Assembly: GCF_004353905.1 (NCBI RefSeq)
Contig: NZ_SMOD01000027.1
Coordinates: 48,539-112,538, forward strand
Length of the DNA: 64,000 bases
DNA from: Paraburkholderia guartelaensis
Lineage (GTDB): Bacteria > Pseudomonadota > Gammaproteobacteria > Burkholderiales > Burkholderiaceae
Direction of reading: 5' to 3'
Shown here in pieces: positions 25,433 to 34,449 of the stretch; the first letter of the stretch is position 1, and each line of letters starts with the position of its first letter. The notes beneath the pieces were generated by a model. The model did not search any database. It saw nothing but the letters and a program-made list of their open reading frames with translations, and had not been told where the DNA came from. Position numbers and translations under genes: made by a program.

Positions 25433-25793
25433 TCTCGTTCCTTTGCATGGCGTGGGAATAACCTTCGATCTTGTTGTCGAGGACGAGAAGACACGCGTTG
25501 AGTTCCGCCACCTGCGCACGCACCGCTTCGCGATGCGCCGCCAGCAATTCGCCGCGCTCGCGCTCGGTTGCCTTGCCCGCCGCGCGCAGCTGCGCGTAGC
25601 GCAACATGCCCTGAATCGGCATGCCGGTGGTCTTCAGACGGCCCAGAAACTCGATCCATTCGAGCACCGAGCGGTCGTAAGCACGCTGGCCCGTCTCGTT
25701 GCGCACCGCATAGGGAATCAGCCCGATGCGTTCGTAGTAGCGAATCGTGTGGGCCGAAAGGCCCGTGAGCGCTGCCAGTTCGCCAATCTTCAT
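25350..25793 (-). CDS. MerR-family transcriptional regulator
   Basis: A 147-residue MerR protein with N-terminal winged helix (MKIGELAALTGLSAHTIRYYERIGLIP), a central dimerisation helix and a His/Arg-rich tail. No cysteine cluster for metal binding is present, so it is probably of the small-organic or redox type (the AdhR/YfmP-like group). Its 3' end overlaps the carboxymuconolactone-decarboxylase-like gene by 83 bp. Confidence 0.88.
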   Translation of the reverse strand: MKIGELAALTGLSAHTIRYYERIGLIPYAVRNETGQRAYDRSVLEWIEFLGRLKTTGMPIQGMLRYAQLRAAGKATERERGELLAAHREAVRAQVAELNACLLVLDNKIEGYSHAMQRNENAHHDESAQRRPAGKPPRKRQAHAHGD

Positions 25794-25959
25794 GCGCCTC
25801 TCCTCATCGACGTTCTGAATGGTGGGACTTCGAGTGCACTCCAGGTCAAGCTTTTTTTGCGCGGGCGAAATGCGGGTCTTTCATCGCGGAATCCGCCCCG
25901 CCCGCTCGGACCGCAAACTCCACGAAACTGCCGTGTGGCGCTAGCGTATCAGCGCAAAC

Positions 25960-25982
25960 AAAAAAGGCGGGAAATCCCCGCC
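25960..25982 (-). terminator. Intrinsic terminator of the sulP gene
   Basis: GGCGGG (complement of 25982-25977) pairs with CCCGCC (25971-25966) across a 5-base loop, followed by six T (25965-25960). It begins 9 bp after the sulP stop codon. Confidence 0.85.
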
Positions 25983-25991
25983 TTTGGCACA

Positions 25992-27491
25992 TCATGCGGT
26001 CACCCGCACCTCCACGTCTGCGCGCGCCAGCAACCCGCTGCAACGCTGCGAGAGATGTGCGAACACGACCCGCTTGCCCGCGCGCTCGTAGCGCCCCTGC
26101 ACCGCTTCGAGCGCGGCGATGGCCGAATGGTCCGCCACGTGCAGATGCGCGCAGTCGATCGTGACGTGAGCGGGATCGTTCTGCATATCGAACAGCGTCT
26201 GGAAGTGCGCGGCCGAGGCAAAGAACAGCGTGCCGCGCGGCACGTACACGCGCTCGCCCAAAGCCGTATCGCGGATATCGCAGCGGAATTCGCGCGCATG
26301 CTGCCACGCAAAATTGAGCGAGGCGATCACGATGCCGCAGAGCACCGCCGTCGCGAGATCCGTGCACACGGTGATGACCGTGACCGCCACGATCACGACG
26401 GCGTCGTTGCGCGGCACCTTGTGCAGCACGCGCAGCGAGCCCCACGCGAAGGTCTGGGCTGCCACCACGAACATCACGCCCACGAGCGCCGCGAGCGGAA
26501 TGCGCTCGATCAGCGGCGAAAGGAACAGGATGTAGAGCAGGATCATCACGCCGCTCGTCACGCCCGAGATACGCGCGCGTCCGCCCGAGCCGAGATTGAT
26601 GACGGTCTGGCCGATCATCGCGCAGCCGCCCATCGCGCCGAACAGGCCCGAAGCGACATTCGCCGCGCCGAGCGCCACGCACTCGCGGTTGGGGCGGCCG
26701 CGCGTGGCCGTCACGTCGTCGGTGAGGTTGAGCGTGAGGAGCGTCTCCAGCAGCCCCACCATCGCCATCAGCACCGCGTAGGGCAGCACGATCTTGAGCG
26801 TCGCCAGGTCGAATGGCACCGCCGGCAGCGCGAACGTGGGCAGGCCGCCCGCAATGTGCGCCATGTCGCCGAGTGTGCGCACCGGCAGGTGCAGCAGCTG
26901 CGCGGCGAGCCCTACGCCGACGATAGCCACGAGCGCGGGCGGCGCGGCCTTCGTCACGCGCGGCAGCACGAACACGATCGCCACGGTGATCGCAACGAGC
27001 CCCGCCATGAGCGCGAGCGCCGGGCCGTGCAGCCATTGCGGACCCTGCGGGCCGGGCACCTTGAAGTGCTCGAACTGCGCGCGCGCGATGATGATCGCGA
27101 GGCCGTTGACGAACCCGAGCATCACCGGATGCGGGACCATGCGGATCAGCTTGCCTAAGCGCAGCGCGCCGAACAGCATCATGACGATGCCGCTCAGCAC
27201 GACCGTGGCGAACAGATACTGCGGCCCATGCTGAACCACGAGCGCGACGATCACCACGGCCATCGATCCGGCCGCGCCCGAAATCATCCCGGGCCGGCCG
27301 CCGAACAGCGCCGTGATCGTGCAGATGAAGAAGGCGCCGTACAGGCCCGCGAGCGGATTGACACGCGCGACGAGTGCGAAGGCGATGCACTCGGGCACGA
27401 GTGCAAACGACGACGTGATGCCCGCGAGCAGTTCGCTACGCAGCAACGAAGAACGGGAAGAACGGCGCGAGCCGGAACGATCGGATTCCAT
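25992..27491 (-). CDS. SulP-family anion transporter with STAS domain
   Basis: A 499-residue (514 if the GTG at 27536 is used) inner-membrane transporter. The N-terminal membrane domain has about 10-12 helices, with the SulP signature region ELLAGITSSFALVPECIAFALVARVNPLAGLYG, a GAMGGCAMIGQTVINLGSGG helix pair and the VPHPVMLGFVNGLAI segment. A C-terminal STAS domain follows (about 405-499, VTIDCAHLHVADHSAIAALEAV). Family members carry sulfate, bicarbonate, chloride or dicarboxylates; the substrate cannot be read here. A well-formed terminator follows the stop. Confidence 0.9.
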   Translation of the reverse strand: MESDRSGSRRSSRSSLLRSELLAGITSSFALVPECIAFALVARVNPLAGLYGAFFICTITALFGGRPGMISGAAGSMAVVIVALVVQHGPQYLFATVVLSGIVMMLFGALRLGKLIRMVPHPVMLGFVNGLAIIIARAQFEHFKVPGPQGPQWLHGPALALMAGLVAITVAIVFVLPRVTKAAPPALVAIVGVGLAAQLLHLPVRTLGDMAHIAGGLPTFALPAVPFDLATLKIVLPYAVLMAMVGLLETLLTLNLTDDVTATRGRPNRECVALGAANVASGLFGAMGGCAMIGQTVINLGSGGRARISGVTSGVMILLYILFLSPLIERIPLAALVGVMFVVAAQTFAWGSLRVLHKVPRNDAVVIVAVTVITVCTDLATAVLCGIVIASLNFAWQHAREFRCDIRDTALGERVYVPRGTLFFASAAHFQTLFDMQNDPAHVTIDCAHLHVADHSAIAALEAVQGRYERAGKRVVFAHLSQRCSGLLARADVEVRVTA

Positions 27492-27736
27492 GTAGCGGTA
27501 TGGATTTGCAGCGGATTGGCTGGATGTCGTTGCCACGCCCCGCGCGTCGCGTTGGCTCGAAGGGGGGCGGGGAACAGGACAGGATGCGAGGCGGCGGCGT
27601 GGCGCCGCTTCGAGGGCCCGCGAGATCCATGGGGCGCTCGCGAGTCAGCGTGCGCCATGATCCGGACGGACGAAAGGGCGCATCCTAGCATGATTGCCGT
27701 GAGGTTGCCGACGAGGCCGCGGGTTGCGCGGCCGGC

Positions 27737-28627
27737 TCAGGGCGTCTTGAAGAGCCGCTCGCAGGTGAAGTCGACGAACGCGCGCAGCCGCGGCGTGAGG
27801 TGCCGGTTGGAGGGCCAGAGGATCGAGAACTGGCCCGGCGCTTCGCAGGCTTCGTCGAGCACGGTTGCGAGCGTGCCCGTCGCCAGCGCGTCGCGAGCGA
27901 GGAAGTCCGGCATGTAGCCGATGCCGAAGCCCGCCTCCACCGCCCCGCGCAACGCCTCCATGTTGTTGCAGACGAGCGCGGCGCGCAATTGCGGCGGCGC
28001 TTCCGTTCCCGTGGCGAGGTCCCACGGCTGGAGCTTGCCCGTCGTGGGAAACCGGTAACGCACGCAGGCGTGCGCTTCGAGATCGCCCAGCGTGCGCGGC
28101 ACGCCCGCGCGCGCGAGATACGCGGGCGCCGCGGCAAGCACGAAGCGAAACGGCCCGAGACGCCGCGCCATCAAGCTGGAATCGCTGAGCGCCCCGCTGC
28201 GGATGGCGGCGTCGAAGCCGCCTTCCACGAGATCGACGAGCCGGTCGTTGAAGTCCAGATCGAGTTCGATTTCCGGGTAGCGTTGCGCGAATTCGGGCAA
28301 CACCGGCAGCAGGAAGCGATAGCCGATGGCGGGCAGGCTCACTCGCAGGCGCCCGCGCGGCGTTTGGGCCGCCGCCGAAAGCAGTTCCTGCGTATCGCGC
28401 AGTTCTTCGAGCATGCGATGGCAGCGCTCGTAGAAGAGTTGGCCTTCCTCGGTGAGCGTGATGCGCCGCGTGGTGCGATGAAAGAGGCGCACGCCGAGCG
28501 ACTGCTCGAGCCGCGCAATGCTCTTGCCGACCGCCGAGGCCGAGATGCCGAGAGCGTGCCCCGCCTCGACGAAGCTGAGCGCCTGCGCGACGCGCACGAA
28601 AGCGACGATGCCGTTGAGATTATCCAT
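27737..28627 (-). CDS. LysR-family transcriptional regulator
   Basis: A 296-residue LysR protein (MDNLNGIVAFVRVAQALSFVEAGHALGISASAVGKSIARLEQSLG, then GRLRVSLPAIGYRFLLPVLPEF). It is divergent from the MFS drug-efflux gene, 145 bp apart, and is the likely regulator of it. The reading frame stays open upstream to 29557 but that is a shadow of the MFS gene. Confidence 0.93.
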   Translation of the reverse strand: MDNLNGIVAFVRVAQALSFVEAGHALGISASAVGKSIARLEQSLGVRLFHRTTRRITLTEEGQLFYERCHRMLEELRDTQELLSAAAQTPRGRLRVSLPAIGYRFLLPVLPEFAQRYPEIELDLDFNDRLVDLVEGGFDAAIRSGALSDSSLMARRLGPFRFVLAAAPAYLARAGVPRTLGDLEAHACVRYRFPTTGKLQPWDLATGTEAPPQLRAALVCNNMEALRGAVEAGFGIGYMPDFLARDALATGTLATVLDEACEAPGQFSILWPSNRHLTPRLRAFVDFTCERLFKTP

Positions 28628-28772
28628 AGCGTATTCGAGTAGTCCGGCGCGCAACGATTCGCGAATCCCGTTCCGCAATCTGCGGAACGCCAGCCTGTTT
28701 TTCCGCGCACGTTTGCGCATTATCGTAGTTCGCTCCAGCCGGCGCGCGTCCGGCGACCTCTGGAGCCATTCC

Positions 28773-30359
28773 GTGACGATATCCCCCAACCACAACGAGG
28801 CGTCGCGCCGCGTCGCCATCCTGGCGGCCGTCTGCCTCGCCGGCCTCGCCATGCCGCTCGCTTTCTCGGGCGGCGCCGTCGCCACCCCAGCGATTGGCCG
28901 CGCGTTCGTGCGCGACGCCGCCAGCGCACCCGCCGCCCTCAACTGGGTCACCAATGCATTCATGCTCGCCTTCGGCAGTCTGCTGATGGCGGCAGGCACA
29001 CTCGCGGACCAGTACGGGCGCAAGCGCGTGTTCGCACTCGGCGTGGCGGGTTTTACGCTGGCTTCGCTTGCGCTCGCATGTGCGCCTTCGCTCTTCTCGC
29101 TGGACCTGCTGCGCGCGGCGCAAGGCTTGTCCGCGGCAGCGGCACTGGCCGGCGGCACCGCGGCGCTCGCGCAGGAGTTCGACGGCCACGCCCGCACGCG
29201 CGCATTCAGCTTGCTCGGCACGACGTTCGGCCTCGGGCTCGCGTTCGGGCCCGTGATCGCCGGACTCCTGATCGAGCGCATCGGCTGGCGCGCCGTGTTC
29301 GCGACCGGCGCAGTGGCGGGCGCGTTCGCGCTCGTATTCGGCGTACCACGCATGCGCGAGTCGCGCGACCCGAACGCGCGCGGACTCGACTGGGCCGGCA
29401 CGCTCACCTTCACCGCAGCGCTTTCGTGCTTCACGTACGGCGTAATCGAAGCACCCAGCCGCGGTTGGACCCATGCCCTCGTGGCGGGGTTGCTGGCCGC
29501 TTCGGTTGTGCTGGCGTGCGCTTTCGTGGCAATCGAAAAGCGCATCGCGCGTCCCATGCTCGATCTCTCGCTCTTTCGCTATCCGCGCTTCGTGGGCGTT
29601 CAGTTGCTGCCGATCGCGACCTGCTTCTGCTACATCGTTCTGCTCGTCGTGCTGCCGCTGCGGCTCATCGGCGTGGAGGGCTACCGCGAAATCGACGCGG
29701 GCTGGCTCATGCTCGCGCTCTCAGCGCCCATGCTGGTCGTGCCGCTCGCGGCTGCGGTGCTTACGCGCTGGCTGTCGCCGGGCGTGGTCTCGGGCATTGG
29801 CCTGGCCATCGCCGCCGCGGGACTGTACGCGCTCGGATTGGCGTTGCGCGGCGGTGCGAATGCGTCGGCGATCGGGCCGATGCTCGCGATCGGCACCGGC
29901 GCGGCAATGCCTTGGGGATTGATGGACGGCCTCTCCGTGAGCGTCGTGCCGAAGGAGCGTGCGGGCATGGCCACCGGCATTTTCAGCACGACGCGCGTGG
30001 CGGGCGAAGGCATCGCGCTTGCCTGCGTGAGCGCGCTGCTGGCTGCGCTCACGCAAGCCCGGCTTCTCGCTGCGGATCACGTTCATGTCGATGGGGGCGC
30101 GATTGCGCAGGCGTCGGCGAGACTCGCGACGGGTGACCTCGCGCAGGCTGCGGCGTGGCTGCCGGGCGTGCACGTGTCTGCGTTGCGTGCGGCTTATGCC
30201 GATGCGTTTTCGGTGCTGCTTACGGGGCTCGCTGTTCTGACGCTTGGCTGCGCTATCGCGGTGATCGTGTTTCTGGGGCGTGCGCGCGGTGCAAGCTCGG
30301 TGCAGGGGGATTTGCTGGAGCATGCCGCGGCGATCGTGCGTGAAGAAGGCCGGGCGTGA
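28773..30359 (+). CDS. MFS drug-efflux transporter, 14-helix DHA2 type
   Basis: A 528-residue major-facilitator protein with the proton-drug antiporter motif near ADQYGRKRVFALG and motif C near GLAFGPVIAGLLIERIGWRAVF; about 14 helices, as in the EmrB/QacA group. It exports hydrophobic drugs or antiseptics by analogy. GTG start at 28773 with TGGAG upstream; the earlier in-frame ORF to 28518 lies inside the divergent lysR gene. Expected to be controlled by the neighbouring LysR protein. Confidence 0.9.
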   Translation: MTISPNHNEASRRVAILAAVCLAGLAMPLAFSGGAVATPAIGRAFVRDAASAPAALNWVTNAFMLAFGSLLMAAGTLADQYGRKRVFALGVAGFTLASLALACAPSLFSLDLLRAAQGLSAAAALAGGTAALAQEFDGHARTRAFSLLGTTFGLGLAFGPVIAGLLIERIGWRAVFATGAVAGAFALVFGVPRMRESRDPNARGLDWAGTLTFTAALSCFTYGVIEAPSRGWTHALVAGLLAASVVLACAFVAIEKRIARPMLDLSLFRYPRFVGVQLLPIATCFCYIVLLVVLPLRLIGVEGYREIDAGWLMLALSAPMLVVPLAAAVLTRWLSPGVVSGIGLAIAAAGLYALGLALRGGANASAIGPMLAIGTGAAMPWGLMDGLSVSVVPKERAGMATGIFSTTRVAGEGIALACVSALLAALTQARLLAADHVHVDGGAIAQASARLATGDLAQAAAWLPGVHVSALRAAYADAFSVLLTGLAVLTLGCAIAVIVFLGRARGASSVQGDLLEHAAAIVREEGRA

Positions 30360-30457
30360 TGATCGCGGTTATGTTTGCTGCGGGCTGTTGTCATGCTTGC
30401 GGCTCGCGTGTTTTATATGATTCGCTTCACGTCGCCCCCAACAGCGAATCCCATCAC

Positions 30458-30514
30458 GGCGCGGCCGCGCAGTTCGGTGTCTCGCAATCGGCGCTGGGCC
30501 ACACGCGCATGCTC
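30458..30514 (+). pseudogene. Short remnant of a LysR helix-turn-helix
   Basis: In a noncoding stretch, about 19 codons read GAAAQFGVSQSALGHTRML, very like the recognition helix of LysR proteins (RAAARFGVSQSALSHTIRGL). Nothing else of the protein is left on either side. It is probably debris of a lost regulator gene next to the MFS gene. The rest of 30360-30592 shows no supportable feature. Confidence 0.45.
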
Positions 30515-30592
30515 TTATGTATTGGGTTCATGAAACTTGTGGTGGTTCCTGGCTGTTTTGGCCTTTCCTTGTGTTCGCGTCGGTATGCCTGC

Positions 30593-30763
30593 GTTGCCCC
30601 TGTGCGGGGCGGCACCTACTTTCTTTGCGGCGGCAAAGAAAGTAGGCAAAGAAAGCCGCTCACACCGCCAATGCCTGCCACGGTTCACATCGCGGCTTTA
30701 ATGGTGAATGGCTCCGGAGCGTCTGTCACCTCGCACCACCCAGGTTAGTGACAAGGCTGTCAT
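30593..30763 (+). repeat. 171-bp inverted repeat, left arm
   Basis: This arm matches the reverse complement of 30899-31069 over its full 171 bp with no gaps and, by my base-by-base alignment, about 14 mismatches. It contains a perfect 32-bp palindrome (30615-30646, stem CCTACTTTCTTTGC, loop GGCG). No coding capacity or transposase is associated. It looks like one unit of an interspersed repeat present twice in opposite orientation. Confidence 0.9.
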
Positions 30764-30898
30764 TTATCCCGCTGCTCGCTTCGCGCGCTGCGGTCGGGTC
30801 TGCAAGGGAAACCAAAAGGCATTTCAGGCTTCGCGATAATGCACGCGCCCCAACGGGGTTGGGTTATGCCCTTCGGCGCGCGGAGCGCCGCCGGAACG

Positions 30899-31069
30899 AT
30901 GAGCGCCTTGTCACTAACCTTGAAGGTGCGGGGTGACAGACGCTCCGGAGCCATTCACCATTTACGGCGAGATGTGAACTGTGGCAGGCGCTGGCGGTTT
31001 GAGCGGCTTTCTTTGCCTACTTTCTTTGCCGCCGCAAAGAAAGTAGGTGCCGCCCCGCACAGGGGCAAC
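30899..31069 (-). repeat. 171-bp inverted repeat, right arm
   Basis: Reverse-complement partner of 30593-30763. Its own palindrome is at 31016-31047. The differences between the arms cluster in the middle (around 30960-30985 and 30920-30930), while the hairpin and outer end are identical. It ends 63 bp beyond the livF stop codon, so its hairpin could stop livF transcripts. The 135 bp between the arms hold no gene. Confidence 0.9.
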
Positions 31070-31132
31070 CCAGGCAGACCGCCGCGAAAACAGGAAAAAG
31101 CCAAAGCCCCAAAGAGCAAAAAACAAAAAACC

Positions 31133-31834
31133 CTAACGCGCAAAATACATATCATGAAGCTCATCGACATTAACATCGACAGCCCGCGCAGCAAACGTAA
31201 CCTTCCCCCCCTGCATAAGATAAACCTGATCAGCAAGCCGCAGCGCCATATTGGTATTCTGCTCCACGAGCACAATAGTCCGCCCCGCCCCCTTGAGCCG
31301 ATCCAGAATCGCAAACACCTCCTGCACCATCACAGGCGCAAGCCCAAGCGAAGGCTCATCGATCAGCATGAGCTGCGGCGAGGACATGAGCCCGCGCCCC
31401 AGTGCCAGCATCTGCGCCTGACCACCGGATAGCGTGCCCGCAAGCAGCGCACGCCGCTCCTTGAGCAGCGGAAACAGCGCGTAGACCTCCTCTAGCTGCG
31501 ATTTCGCCCCAGCGCGCCGCGTTTTCGCAAACGCGCCCAGCATCAGATTCTCCTCGATCGACATGTCGCGGAAAATCATGCGCCCTTCAGGCACCATCGC
31601 AATACCGCGCTGCGCCATGTCCCACGTAGGCACGCCCGCGAGCGGCGCGCCGTCGAAGGTGATCTGGCCGCGCTCAAGCGGCACGAGGCCCATGATCGCG
31701 CGCAGCAGCGTGGTCTTGCCTGCGCCGTTCGGGCCCACGATGGTCGTGACCTCGCCGCTCGCGATATTGAGGGAAACGTCCCATAACACATTGATCGCGC
31801 CATAGCCGGCGCGGGCGCTGCTGACCTCAAGCAT
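31133..31834 (-). CDS. livF: Branched-chain-amino-acid-type ABC transporter ATPase LivF
   Basis: A 233-residue nucleotide-binding subunit with Walker A (GPNGAGKTT), the LSGGQAQMLALGRGLM signature, Walker B (LMLIDEP) and a switch histidine region near VLVEQNTNMAL. It is the LivF type by its MLEVSSARAGYGAINVLWDVSL start and length. The start ATG 31834 overlaps the livG stop. Last gene of the liv operon; transport substrate inferred as an amino acid or related compound. Confidence 0.92.
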   Translation of the reverse strand: MLEVSSARAGYGAINVLWDVSLNIASGEVTTIVGPNGAGKTTLLRAIMGLVPLERGQITFDGAPLAGVPTWDMAQRGIAMVPEGRMIFRDMSIEENLMLGAFAKTRRAGAKSQLEEVYALFPLLKERRALLAGTLSGGQAQMLALGRGLMSSPQLMLIDEPSLGLAPVMVQEVFAILDRLKGAGRTIVLVEQNTNMALRLADQVYLMQGGKVTFAARAVDVNVDELHDMYFAR

Positions 31835-32567
31835 GGGCGGCCTCCCCCGTATAGCTGCGCACGACTTCGGGATCGCGAAACACGTCGGCGGGCGGCCCAT
31901 CGGCGATCAGCTTGCCGAAGTTGAGCACGCATACGCGCCTGCACAGGTTCATCACGGTTTCGATATCGTGCTCGATGATCAGGATGCCTACGCTGTATCG
32001 CTCGTGCACCGCCAGCAGCGTTTGCATGAAGCGGCGCTTGGTAGCCGTTTCGAGACCGCCCAGCACTTCGTCGAGCAACAGCAGCTTCGGCCCGGTTGCG
32101 AGCGCCTTCGCTACCTCCAGCGCCTTCAATTCGGTGAGCGCGAGTTCCGTCGCCGCGTCGCGCTGCGCCTTGCCTTCAAGTCCCAGGAACGCGAGGATCT
32201 CGTCGATGCGCCCCTCGTCCACGCGTCCTGTGCCGAAGCGTTGCGCGACGATCAAGTTCTCGCGCACCGTGAGTTCGTGCATGGGCTGCGGCACCTGGAA
32301 CGTGCGCCCGATGCCCAGGCGCGCACGCCGATAGAGCGGCGCTTTCAACAAATCCACATCGCCAAAGCGAATCGATCCGCTCGTGGGCCGCACGAGCCCC
32401 GAAATCGCGTTGAAAAGCGTCGTCTTTCCCGCTCCGTTCGGCCCGACCAGCCCCACCACGTCGCGTGTGCCGAGCGATAGCGAAACACCGTTGACCGCCG
32501 TGATGCCGCCAAAGCGGATCGACACATCCTGCAGTCGCAGTTCCGCCGCCTGTTCAGCTTGCTGCAT
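31827..32567 (-). CDS. livG: Branched-chain-amino-acid-type ABC transporter ATPase LivG
   Basis: A 246-residue ATPase with Walker A (GPNGAGKTTLFNAISG), a LivG-type insertion (IGRTFQVPQPMHELTVRENLIVA) and Walker B (LLLLDEVLGGL). The signature motif is unusual: TELALTELKALEVAKALA stands where LSxGQQxxLEIARAL is normal, so the LSGGQ glycines are replaced, a variation seen in some Liv-type ATPases. ATG 32567 has GAGGTG upstream and overlaps livM by 14 bp; a GTG two codons earlier is also possible. Confidence 0.9.
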   Translation of the reverse strand: MQQAEQAAELRLQDVSIRFGGITAVNGVSLSLGTRDVVGLVGPNGAGKTTLFNAISGLVRPTSGSIRFGDVDLLKAPLYRRARLGIGRTFQVPQPMHELTVRENLIVAQRFGTGRVDEGRIDEILAFLGLEGKAQRDAATELALTELKALEVAKALATGPKLLLLDEVLGGLETATKRRFMQTLLAVHERYSVGILIIEHDIETVMNLCRRVCVLNFGKLIADGPPADVFRDPEVVRSYTGEAAHA

Positions 32568-33543
32568 AGACACCTCGCCGGGTACGTTTGAAGCGCAGCG
32601 CGGTCAGACCCGCGGGGCTCACGATGATCATCGCTACGAGCAAAATGCCCAGCACGATCTGATGCCCCGTCGGCAGCAGACTCTTGAGCACGAGCTGGTC
32701 GACCAGATAGACCGTCACCGCGCCCACCAGCGGCCCGAGTATGGTGCGATAGCCGCCGCAAATCGCGGCGATGATCGGCACGACGGCCCAGCTCGCGTTG
32801 AACGCGTAATCGGGTTCGAGAAAGTTGATGTAGTGCGCGTTGAATGCGCCGACGAGCCCCGTCATCAGCGCCGAGAGCATCAGCATGGCGAGCTTGAGCA
32901 TCACGCTGTTCACGCCCACCACGCGCGTGGCGTCTTCCGACTCATGCATCGCCCGCAGCGCGAGTCCCACATGGCTGCCGCGCAGCCTCGCATAAATCGC
33001 GGCGAACACCAGCACGAGCGTGAGCACGACGAGATAGCCGCCGCTCTTGCTGCCGAAGTCGAAGCCCGCGACCTTCGGCAGGCCCGGAATGCTGGAAAGG
33101 CCGCTCGCGCCGCCCGTGAGATCGGACCATTCGGTCGCGATGATGCGGAAGATCTGCGCATAGGCGAGGATGGCGAGCGCGAAGTACGGCCCCTTCAGAC
33201 GCAGCGCGGGCGCCATCGCAAGCGAGGCAACTGCCGCCCCCACGCCGCCCGCAAGCATCGCGGGAAACACGGGCCAACCGGCCTTGAGCGTGAGGAGCGC
33301 GGAGATATACGAACCCACGCCAAAAAACGCCGCGTGTCCAAAGCTCACCATGCCGCCGAGGTTGCCAAGCAGCGCCCACGCGAGCGCCACGCCCGCGATG
33401 GTGAGCGAGGCGACCGCCAGGCTCATCAGATACAGGTTCTGCCCGAACACGAGCGGCACGCCGACATAGAGCACGGCCAGCGCCACGGCAAGCCCGGCCA
33501 GACGCGGGCCGGACCAGGCCGGTGTGATTTTCAAAGTCGACAT
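32554..33543 (-). CDS. livM: Branched-chain-amino-acid-type ABC transporter permease LivM
   Basis: A 329-residue permease with about nine to ten helices and the LivM signature region (LGNLGGMVSFGHAAFFGVGSYISALL). Start chosen at ATG 33543 with AAGGGG nine bases upstream; an ATG three codons earlier (33552) overlaps the livH stop as ATGA and is also possible. Together with LivH it forms the membrane channel. Confidence 0.92.
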   Translation of the reverse strand: MSTLKITPAWSGPRLAGLAVALAVLYVGVPLVFGQNLYLMSLAVASLTIAGVALAWALLGNLGGMVSFGHAAFFGVGSYISALLTLKAGWPVFPAMLAGGVGAAVASLAMAPALRLKGPYFALAILAYAQIFRIIATEWSDLTGGASGLSSIPGLPKVAGFDFGSKSGGYLVVLTLVLVFAAIYARLRGSHVGLALRAMHESEDATRVVGVNSVMLKLAMLMLSALMTGLVGAFNAHYINFLEPDYAFNASWAVVPIIAAICGGYRTILGPLVGAVTVYLVDQLVLKSLLPTGHQIVLGILLVAMIIVSPAGLTALRFKRTRRGVYAAS

Positions 33544-33548
33544 CGATC

Positions 33549-34421
33549 TCATCCCCTTCGTTTCGCCACACCGAACAAGCCGTTCGGCAGCACGTAGAGC
33601 ACGAGCAGAAACAGCAGCATGCCCGCGAGTTCCTGCAACGCCGAGCTGGCGAGCGTGACCGTGAGCGCTTCGGTAATGCCGAGCAACATCGCGCCCGCCA
33701 GCACGCCCGGGATCGAGCCCACGCCCGCGAGCACCGTGATGATGAACGCCTTCACGGTAAGCGCTTCGCCGATGGAAGGCTGGATCGCGCTCGACGCGTA
33801 GATCGACACGCCCGCGCACGAAGCGAGCAGCCCCGCTACGACGAATGAGATCAGTTCGGTCTTGCGCGGGTCGATACCCATCAGGCGCGCCGCATCGCGG
33901 TTGCTGGAAATCGCGCGCACGGCGCGGCCATACCACGAGCGCGAGAGCCACCACCAGAGCGCGAGCATCAGCACGACGCTGATACCGAACGAGAGCACTT
34001 CGCTGCGCATGGAAAGCAGGTTGCCGAGCATCACGCTGTCCTGCAGCCATGCGCTGCCGGTCGAGCGCACGTCGGCGCCCCAGCCCAGCAGCACGGCGTT
34101 GGTCAGCACGATGCCGATACCGTAGGTCAGGATCAGCGAGTTCAGCTCGCGGTCGCGCTTGATGCGGCTAACCAGATACCACGCGGCGGCCGCGGCCGCG
34201 CAGACCACCGGAATCGCCACCGGAATCGCGAACACGGGATTGAGGCCGAGCTTCGTCTCGAACGTGTAGGCGATATAGGCGGCAAGCAGCACCAGCTCGC
34301 CGTGGGCGAGATTGATGATGCGCATCGAGCCGAACACCAGCGCGAGCCCCAGCGCGACGAGCGCGTAGGCGCCGCCCACGAGCACGCCCGAATACAGCGA
34401 TTGCAGCAGCAGGTCCGTCAT
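33549..34421 (-). CDS. livH: Branched-chain-amino-acid-type ABC transporter permease LivH
   Basis: A 290-residue permease with about eight helices and the LivH signature (LVALGLALVFGSMRIINLAHGELVLLAAYIAY). Start ATG preceded by AGAGGAG. It lies 28 bp after the proximal binding-protein gene and abuts livM. Confidence 0.93.
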   Translation of the reverse strand: MTDLLLQSLYSGVLVGGAYALVALGLALVFGSMRIINLAHGELVLLAAYIAYTFETKLGLNPVFAIPVAIPVVCAAAAAAWYLVSRIKRDRELNSLILTYGIGIVLTNAVLLGWGADVRSTGSAWLQDSVMLGNLLSMRSEVLSFGISVVLMLALWWWLSRSWYGRAVRAISSNRDAARLMGIDPRKTELISFVVAGLLASCAGVSIYASSAIQPSIGEALTVKAFIITVLAGVGSIPGVLAGAMLLGITEALTVTLASSALQELAGMLLFLLVLYVLPNGLFGVAKRRG

Positions 34422-34449
34422 CGCGGCTCCTCTTTCGTTGCGCGCGCAA

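Noticed and set aside
25422..27158. 578-codon plus-strand ORF over the merR, CMD and sulP genes
   Set aside because: Antisense shadow; the minus-strand frames carry recognisable families.
28628..29557. Upstream extension of the lysR gene at 27737
   Set aside because: Overlaps the divergent MFS gene; a LysR protein starts at MDNL.
30356..30748. 130-codon ORF beside the MFS gene
   Set aside because: Apart from the 19-codon LysR relic it consists of noncoding text and one arm of the inverted repeat.
30593..31069. CRISPR array or insertion sequence at the repeat
   Set aside because: Only two arms, inverted and not direct, no spacers, no cas or transposase genes.
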